DNA from: an uncultured Eubacterium sp.
Lineage (GTDB): Bacteria > Bacillota > Clostridia > Lachnospirales > Lachnospiraceae
Reading direction: 5' to 3'
Length of the DNA stretch: 39,095 nt
Assembly (NCBI GenBank): GCA_910584345.1
Contig: CAJTZX010000041.1
Span: 1-39,095 of the forward strand
The translations under genes and the position numbers were made by a program. This document shows, in pieces, positions 33,933 through 39,095 of this stretch. The notes below the pieces were generated by a model, which saw nothing but the letters and a program-made list of their open reading frames with translations, was not told the DNA's origin and searched no databases. Each line of letters begins with the position of its first letter. Within the stretch, counting starts at the first letter, position 1.

Positions 33933-35094
33933 ACAGTATTATGTGGAGCAGGAAAAAGTAGAAAAGCTTGTTGCACGTAAAAATCAGAAAATAGCATTTT
34001 ATAATGGCATTTATGACAGATATAAATACCCGGTACTTACAAGAGATTTTGCTCCGGTACATTGGAGATATGACTTGGATAAAGAAACAAATCCTTATTT
34101 TATGGAGCGGTTGGGGATTAATGCAGTTATGAACTCTGGCGCCATTGAATTAAATGGTAAATACTATCTGGTAGTCCGGGTAGAGGGAAATGACCGGAAA
34201 TCTTTTTTTGCAGTAGCGGAAAGTGACAGCGGTGTGGATGGATTTCATTTTTGGGATTATCCGGTTGTGCTGCCGGATACATGTCCGGATGAGACAAATG
34301 TATATGACATGCGTTTGACAAAACATGAGGATGGATGGATTTACGGCGTCTTTTGTTCTGAAAGTAAAGATAAAAACGATCCGGACTTGTCTGCAGCGGT
34401 TGCAGAAGCAGGGATTGTAAGAACGAAAGACCTGAAAAACTGGGAGCGTCTGGATAATTTAAAAACACTGCGTTCTCCGCAGCAGAGAAATGTTGTGCTC
34501 CATCCGGAATTTGTAGATGGAAAATATGCTTTTTATACGAGACCAATGGATGGATTTATTGAAACTGGCAGCGGCGGTGGTATTGGATTTGGCCTGTGTG
34601 AAAATATAGAACATGCAGTGGTTGATGAAGAAAAGATCATAAGCAGACGGATCTACCATACGCTTACAGAGTCTAAAAATGGAGCAGGAGCAGTACCAAT
34701 TAAAGGGAAAAAATGTTGGATCCACATTGCCCATGGGGTAAGGAATACGGCTGCAGGTCTTCGGTATGTACTATATGTCTTCGGTACGGACTTGCATGAT
34801 CCTTCTAAAGTAATTGCTGAGCCGTCTGGTGTATTTCTTGTTCCGTTAGGACAGGAACGTGTTGGAGATGTTTCCAATGTAGTATTTACAAATGGAGCAA
34901 TTGCGAGAGAAAATGGTGACGTGTACATTTATTATGCTTCTTGTGATACACGAATGCATGTAGCAGTAACTACCGTTGACAAATTGGAAGATTATTTGTT
35001 TCAGACACCACAGGACCCTCACCGGTCAGCAGATTGTGTAAAACAAAGATGTGAATTGATCGAGAAAAATTTAAAGCTTTTGGGTAATGACTGA
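33922..35094 (+). CDS. GH130_1-type 4-O-beta-D-mannosyl-D-glucose phosphorylase
   Basis: A 390-residue protein with no signal peptide. The N-terminal extension (KVEKLVARKNQKIAFYNGIYDRY) and NPYFMERLGINAVMNSGAIE match the longer GH130_1 type. The catalytic-acid motif is VYDMRLTKHEDG with Asp 129, close to the equivalent in the Bacteroides enzyme. RNVVLHPEF, GAGAVPIKG and IHIAHGVRNTAAGLRY line the active site. It cleaves mannosyl-glucose with phosphate into mannose-1-phosphate and glucose. Overlap with the epimerase gene fits the paired two-step reaction. Confidence 0.9.
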   Translation: MLHKQYYVEQEKVEKLVARKNQKIAFYNGIYDRYKYPVLTRDFAPVHWRYDLDKETNPYFMERLGINAVMNSGAIELNGKYYLVVRVEGNDRKSFFAVAESDSGVDGFHFWDYPVVLPDTCPDETNVYDMRLTKHEDGWIYGVFCSESKDKNDPDLSAAVAEAGIVRTKDLKNWERLDNLKTLRSPQQRNVVLHPEFVDGKYAFYTRPMDGFIETGSGGGIGFGLCENIEHAVVDEEKIISRRIYHTLTESKNGAGAVPIKGKKCWIHIAHGVRNTAAGLRYVLYVFGTDLHDPSKVIAEPSGVFLVPLGQERVGDVSNVVFTNGAIARENGDVYIYYASCDTRMHVAVTTVDKLEDYLFQTPQDPHRSADCVKQRCELIEKNLKLLGND

Positions 35095-35131
35095 ACAGAG
35101 TAAATACAAAGCTGTATAAAGAGGACACTGA

Positions 35132-35794
35132 ATGATGAACAGATATATAAAGGATATCAGAGAAAAAACTGCGGGAATGAGTAAAGGGGAAAAAGCAGAT
35201 TATATTTTGACTTATTACTGGTACCATATACTTGGAGTGGTGGTTGCAGTTTTGTTGATTGTTATTTTTGCCGGACACTTTTTGTTTGGTGAGAAACGGC
35301 CGCTATTTTCCTGTGTGATTGTCAATCGGGTGACGGATGACAGCAGAGATGACAAGATGGCAGAAGAATTTGCAGCACAGTCAGGATTACCACAGGATAG
35401 GATTTCTATAGATTCCAATTATATCTTTTCTTATAAGGGTGTCAGAATGCAGGGTGTAAATGAAAGTTATTATGATAAATTTTTCCTCAGATGGAGCAAT
35501 TCAGAACTGGATGCGGTCATATTGGAAGAAGATTTTTATAAATTCTGCAGAAAAATGGATGGGACGTTTCGGGATTTGGATGAATTTGACACAGGCACAC
35601 TTCCTTTGTATGAAGATGGCGGTGTAAGTACCGCAATTGTGTTAACAGATCAGGAACGGATTCCGTCATTGTGGAATACGGAACGTAAAAAATTGCTGCT
35701 GGCATTTCCAAATAACGGAAAACACGAAACAGAATGCCAGCAGTTTATCGACTATATAAAAAGTACATCGGATTTTATTGGTGAGGAGGCATAA
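35132..35794 (+). CDS. Single-helix membrane protein of unknown function within the mannan operon
   Basis: A 220-residue protein behind AGAGGA; a second ATG follows directly. A basic, cytoplasmic N-terminus (about 1-27) with MSKGEKADYILTYYWYH is followed by one membrane helix (about 31-53) and an external domain of about 165 residues. That domain is acidic, with SQFIDYIK-like end sequence, and contains no recognised motif. The layout (short inside tail, YYWYHI before the helix) resembles uncharacterised Clostridia proteins found near sugar ABC transporters. It lies 37 bp after the phosphorylase and 3 bp before an esterase gene, so it is firmly inside the operon. Function is unknown; a role at the membrane, such as importer assistance, is only a guess. 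Confidence 0.75.
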   Translation: MMNRYIKDIREKTAGMSKGEKADYILTYYWYHILGVVVAVLLIVIFAGHFLFGEKRPLFSCVIVNRVTDDSRDDKMAEEFAAQSGLPQDRISIDSNYIFSYKGVRMQGVNESYYDKFFLRWSNSELDAVILEEDFYKFCRKMDGTFRDLDEFDTGTLPLYEDGGVSTAIVLTDQERIPSLWNTERKKLLLAFPNNGKHETECQQFIDYIKSTSDFIGEEA

Positions 35795-35797
35795 GCA

Positions 35798-36853
35798 ATG
35801 GTCATACAGGCCGATCATAAAGAGCTGCAGTACAGCGGAAGAATTGATTTTTCAGAACCAAAAGCGCCTGTTTTTGTATTTCCCTGTACGTCAGTCCATA
35901 TGCGCTTTACAGGAGCCACACTGAAAGCGCATATTAAAAATTTTCATGCTTACTGGGATAATTATATCGGATGCATTTTGGATGGAAAACAGACTTGTTA
36001 CCGTCTGCCGGAAAGCGGAGAGGCAGTATTGGATATTCTGACCGGTCATGAAAAAATGGAACAGAACGTGCATGACGTGCTGTTATTCAAACGTCAGGAT
36101 GCTTGTCATGAGATGGCTTTCTGCGGATTTGAGATTGCACAGGATGGAGAGATTTTAAACTTAGAAGAAAAACCGGCCCGCAGAATAGAAGTATACGGAG
36201 ATTCTGTCTCAGCAGGCGAAGTATCAGAAGCCGTTGCATATACAGGAAAAGAAGATCCAGATCATCAGGGAGAATACTCAAACAGCTGGTATTCCTATGC
36301 GTGGATGACAGCTCGAAAGCTTCATGCACAAATTCATGATATTGCACAGGGCGGCATTGCGCTTATGGACCAGACAGGTTGGTTTTGTGATCCATATTTT
36401 ATAGGAATGGAAAGTGTATGGGATAAAGTGCATTATAATCCGCAGCTCGGAACAGCAACAAAGTGGAATTTTGACTGTTATACACCGCATGTTGTGATAG
36501 TGGCTATTGGTCAAAACGACAGCAATCCGCAGGATTATATGAAAGAAAACGCGAATGGCGAAAAAGCAGAGGTTTGGCGCAGACATTATCAGGCATTTTT
36601 GCAGAATATCCGCAGCAAATACCCGGATGCACATATTGTCTGCTGTACGACGCTGCTGGAGCATGATAGCAGCTGGGATGACGCCATAGATCAGGTATGC
36701 CGGGAATTAAAAGATGAAAAGACGACGCATTTTATGTTCCGTAGAAATGGAAACGCAACGCCAGGTCATCTTCGCATTCCTGAGGCAGAGGAAATGGCAG
36801 ATGAGTTGTCTGCTTATATTGAAAGCCTTCCTATCGCAGAGTGGGAATCTTAA
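35798..36853 (+). CDS. CE2-like SGNH acetyl-mannooligosaccharide esterase
   Basis: A 351-residue protein behind GGAGG with no signal peptide. The N-terminal 120 residues form a jelly-roll (INFSEPKAPVFVFPCTSVHMRF-type strands), as in CE2 enzymes. The SGNH domain follows: VYGDSVSAGE with nucleophile Ser 136, a GGIAL block II, VAIGQNDSNP as block III, and PGHLRIPEAEE with catalytic His 324. The preceding Asp expected in a triad is not in the usual DxxH place, as in some CE2 members that use a dyad. It removes acetyl groups from imported mannooligosaccharides in the cytoplasm, together with the CE17-like enzyme encoded next. Confidence 0.85.
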   Translation: MVIQADHKELQYSGRIDFSEPKAPVFVFPCTSVHMRFTGATLKAHIKNFHAYWDNYIGCILDGKQTCYRLPESGEAVLDILTGHEKMEQNVHDVLLFKRQDACHEMAFCGFEIAQDGEILNLEEKPARRIEVYGDSVSAGEVSEAVAYTGKEDPDHQGEYSNSWYSYAWMTARKLHAQIHDIAQGGIALMDQTGWFCDPYFIGMESVWDKVHYNPQLGTATKWNFDCYTPHVVIVAIGQNDSNPQDYMKENANGEKAEVWRRHYQAFLQNIRSKYPDAHIVCCTTLLEHDSSWDDAIDQVCRELKDEKTTHFMFRRNGNATPGHLRIPEAEEMADELSAYIESLPIAEWES

Positions 36854-36893
36854 AATTATAAATATAGAGGAAATAAACAGATTGGGAGTTGAG

Positions 36894-37982
36894 ATGATGC
36901 AGAAGGCAGATTTAAATCGTCTGAAAAAGTGTATGCAGCGGGCAGAGGATGGGGAAGAACTGGTAATAGCTTTTCTGGGTGGTTCCATTACGCAGGGAAG
37001 TCTTGCTACAAAAGCGGAAAATACGTATGCATACCGTGTGTTCAGCTGGTGGAAAAAGACATTTCCAAAAGCGGATTTACATTATGTAAATGGAGGAATT
37101 GGTGGCACAACTTCCCATTACGGAGTTTCCAGAGTTGTTACAGATATTTTGATGTATCAGCCCGATTTCGTTGTTGTAGATTTTAGTGTCAATGATGAAC
37201 CGGATGAATTTTTTGAAGAGACGTATGAAGGGATGATCCGCAGACTGTTGCTGTGGGATTCAAAACCAGCCGTCTTGCTTTTGAACAATGTATTTTATGA
37301 TACGGGAAAAAATGCGCAGGAATACCATAATGCAATCGGTGAATGGTATCAGATACCGTATGTAAGTATCAAAGACACTGTTTATAAGAGAATGCAATCC
37401 GCAGAATATACCATGGATGAACTGACAGAAGACGGGCTGCATCCAAATGACAAGGGACATAAGCTCGTAGCAGAAGAGATTACAGCGTTTTTGCAGCATG
37501 TAAAGGAGCAGGAAAAAAATCAGGAAGATACAGAGTATAAATTGCCAAAGCCGTTAACTGCCAATGCCTATGAACATGCCAGACGCTTGACAATCAGAGA
37601 AGTTTCGCCGAAGCTGGATGGATTTCATGCGGATACGGAAGAAAAGACAGGACATTTAGATCATTTTAAAAATGGATGGATTGGCAGAAAACCAGGAGAT
37701 TCCATAAGATTTGAAATAGAAGCATCCTGTATTGCAGTCCAATATCGCAAGACAATCCAAAAGCCGGCATTGCGTGCACAGTTGATTTTGGATGCAGATG
37801 AACAACATCCAGTACTTTTGGATGGAAATTTTGAAGAAAACTGGGGAGATTGTCTATATCTGGAAACGGTACTTCACCATGGAAAGAAAGCGCTGCATAC
37901 GGTAGATATTTGTATTCTTTCGGATGATATACAGGCAGCGGATGCTGCACCATTTTATCTGATGGCGCTGATTACGGCATAA
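36894..37982 (+). CDS. CE17-like SGNH acetyl esterase with C-terminal CBM35-like module
   Basis: The start at 36894 (GGGAG upstream; a second ATG follows directly) is chosen over a long upstream extension that overlaps the previous gene. It has 362 residues and no signal peptide. Block I is AFLGGSITQGS with nucleophile Ser 31; NGGIGGTTSHYG and FSVNDE are blocks II and III; DGLHPNDKGH supplies Asp 180 and His 183. From about residue 220 a beta-rich module (ARRLTIREVS ... FYLMALITA) is CBM35-like. The equivalent Roseburia enzyme removes 3-O-acetyl groups while its CE2 partner removes others. The two adjacent esterases probably complement each other on acetylated mannan fragments. The regiospecificity is from the family, not seen here. 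Confidence 0.85.
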   Translation: MMQKADLNRLKKCMQRAEDGEELVIAFLGGSITQGSLATKAENTYAYRVFSWWKKTFPKADLHYVNGGIGGTTSHYGVSRVVTDILMYQPDFVVVDFSVNDEPDEFFEETYEGMIRRLLLWDSKPAVLLLNNVFYDTGKNAQEYHNAIGEWYQIPYVSIKDTVYKRMQSAEYTMDELTEDGLHPNDKGHKLVAEEITAFLQHVKEQEKNQEDTEYKLPKPLTANAYEHARRLTIREVSPKLDGFHADTEEKTGHLDHFKNGWIGRKPGDSIRFEIEASCIAVQYRKTIQKPALRAQLILDADEQHPVLLDGNFEENWGDCLYLETVLHHGKKALHTVDICILSDDIQAADAAPFYLMALITA

Positions 37983-38016
37983 ACGTAAATGATTTGTGAG
38001 AGAAAGAAGGTAGTAT

Positions 38017-38970
38017 ATGGCACAGACACAACAGCCAATTTTATTTTTACAGCCGCAGTTAAAAGAAAACATCTGGGGTGGCAGTAGGTTAAAAACAGAT
38101 TATGGTTATGATATTCCAAGCAGCCATACCGGAGAATGCTGGGGCATATCCGCGCATCCAAACGGAGATGATACGATAAAAGAAGGTATTTACGCAGGAA
38201 AAAAATTATCCGAGCTGTGGCAGGAGCATCGCAGTCTGTTTGGAGATCTGCAGGGGGAGCAGTTTCCGCTGCTTGTTAAGATTATCGATGCCAAAGAGGA
38301 TCTGAGCATTCAGGTACATCCGAATGATACCTATGCGGCGGCAAATGAAAATGGTTCTCTTGGAAAGACCGAGTGCTGGTATATTCTGGATTGTCCCAAG
38401 GAAGCACAGTTAGTTGTCGGGCATAATGCCGGTACCAGACAAGAGCTGGAAGATATGATTCTGCAAGGACGCTGGGATGCGCTGATCCGCAAGATTCCGA
38501 TTCAAAAAGGAGATTTTATTCAAATTGACCCGGGTACAGTACATGCGATCACATCCGGCTGCCTGATCTTAGAGACACAGCAGAGCAGCGATGTTACTTA
38601 CCGCGTATATGATTACGATCGCCTGACAGACGGAAAGCCGCGGCAGCTGCATATTGCACAGAGCATAGACGTGATTACAGTTCCGGCCAAAAGCGTTGGC
38701 GACAGTGTAAAAAATCTGTCGAACCTTACGGAAAATGAATGGCATGAGGTGATTACATGTCCATATTACAAAGTATTTAAGCTGAATCTGAATGGAAGCT
38801 ATTCTTTGGAACAGAAATATCCGTTTTTAAACGTAAGCGTTTTGGACGGAAACGGTCAAATCGACGGACATCCTCTGAATAAAGGAGATCATTTGATTCT
38901 TCCGGCAGGGTATGGCACAGCCAAACTGCAAGGTGAGATGGAATGGATCGCATCTACGGTTATGCAATAA
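38017..38970 (+). CDS. manA: Mannose-6-phosphate isomerase, class I
   Basis: A 317-residue cytoplasmic cupin enzyme. QPQLKENIWGGSRL at the start, the metal-binding IDAKEDLSIQVHPND (Gln and His), KTECWYILDCP (Glu), IDPGTVHAI (His) and VTYRVYDYDR are the type I PMI motifs. It interconverts mannose-6-phosphate and fructose-6-phosphate, joining mannose from the phosphorylases to glycolysis. The phosphomannomutase needed to turn mannose-1-phosphate into mannose-6-phosphate is not in the window. It is the last gene of the operon, 34 bp after the esterase, with AGAAAGAAGG upstream, and a terminator follows. Confidence 0.93.
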   Translation: MAQTQQPILFLQPQLKENIWGGSRLKTDYGYDIPSSHTGECWGISAHPNGDDTIKEGIYAGKKLSELWQEHRSLFGDLQGEQFPLLVKIIDAKEDLSIQVHPNDTYAAANENGSLGKTECWYILDCPKEAQLVVGHNAGTRQELEDMILQGRWDALIRKIPIQKGDFIQIDPGTVHAITSGCLILETQQSSDVTYRVYDYDRLTDGKPRQLHIAQSIDVITVPAKSVGDSVKNLSNLTENEWHEVITCPYYKVFKLNLNGSYSLEQKYPFLNVSVLDGNGQIDGHPLNKGDHLILPAGYGTAKLQGEMEWIASTVMQ

Positions 38971-38985
38971 ATGAATATTTGTATC

Positions 38986-39020
38986 AACGCCCTGTACGGA
39001 TCGTGCAGGGCGTTACTTTT
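38986..39020 (+). terminator. Terminator at the end of the mannan operon
   Basis: AACGCCCTG (38986-38994) pairs with CAGGGCGTT (39006-39014). The inner TACG/CGTG pairs leave only a three-base loop, and the tail is ACTTTTC. The T-run is short but the 13-bp stem is strong. A second weaker hairpin, AAAGCAACA/TGTTGCTTT (39041-39070), follows. Confidence 0.8.
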
Positions 39021-39095
39021 CACGGGGTGGGGCAAGTAATAAAGCAACAGTTTAGACAAAGTGTTGCTTTTGGGCCTCCCGGACGCTGGATGAGG

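Noticed and set aside
36714..36893. 60-residue N-terminal extension of the CE17-like esterase
   Set aside because: It overlaps the previous esterase gene in another frame and lacks a ribosome-binding site; GGGAG precedes the ATG at 36894.
1..39095. Prophage, transposase, CRISPR array, tRNA or rRNA genes
   Set aside because: No integrase, phage structural gene, transposase, regularly spaced repeat or structural RNA signature was seen; the DUF5131-like scrap alone does not support a prophage.

Overview
The window looks like chromosomal DNA of a low-GC Firmicute, most likely a gut Lachnospiraceae of the Roseburia type. The evidence is AT-rich promoters with strong GGAGG-type ribosome-binding sites, paired BlaI/M56 regulators, and above all a beta-mannan utilisation locus whose gene set and order resemble the one described in Roseburia intestinalis. 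The genus is inferred. No rRNA, tRNA, CRISPR array or transposase was found.

Left part (1-12345), mostly housekeeping and accessory genes. It starts with the tail of a decayed gene carrying part of a hairpin repeat. Next is a PIF1-like helicase with an N-terminal RNase-HI-type hybrid-binding domain. An orphan M56 (BlaR1-like) sensor follows, with a lipoprotein that resembles the sensor's own ectodomain, then a small LexA-like DNA-binding protein. The stretch from 4506 to 6212 is a gene graveyard: a 68-nt near-perfect hairpin repeat, three broken genes (DUF5131-like, EFR1-like ferredoxin, GyrI-like) and one intact acyl-CoA thioesterase. A transglutaminase-like lipoprotein and a DegV protein come next. 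An apparent operon of a DUF815 ATPase, MgtE and a ThiF/MoeB-like enzyme is preceded by a strong promoter and a terminator inside the leader.

Middle part (12342-22253), the galactosidase island. On the minus strand an AraC regulator is followed by a GH36 alpha-galactosidase and a truncated YczE-like membrane protein that ends where the thiF-like gene ends. On the plus strand, behind a good promoter, lies an internally deleted mannanase paralogue: its signal peptide is joined out of frame to the tail of its C-terminal carbohydrate-binding module. A 169-nt imperfect palindrome separates it from a second GH36 alpha-galactosidase. A coiled-coil gene remnant, a terminator and a BlaI-BlaR1-like pair with visible operator repeats follow.

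Right part (22765-38970), the beta-mannan locus, all on the plus strand. It encodes a secreted multidomain GH26 beta-mannanase, two tandem LacI regulators, and a CUT1 ABC importer (binding lipoprotein and two permeases, no ATPase). These are followed by a GH130_2-type mannooligosaccharide phosphorylase, an AGE-family mannobiose 2-epimerase, a GH130_1-type mannosylglucose phosphorylase, an unknown one-helix membrane protein, two cytoplasmic SGNH acetyl esterases (CE2-like and CE17-like) and mannose-6-phosphate isomerase. Inferred flow: GH26 cuts mannan outside the cell; oligosaccharides enter through the ABC importer; the GH36 enzymes remove galactose and the esterases remove acetyl groups. GH130_2 releases mannose-1-phosphate down to mannobiose, which is epimerised to mannosylglucose and split by GH130_1. 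Mannose phosphate reaches fructose-6-phosphate through ManA; the phosphomannomutase step is not encoded here. RNA hairpins between binding protein and permease and between permease and enzymes probably set expression ratios.
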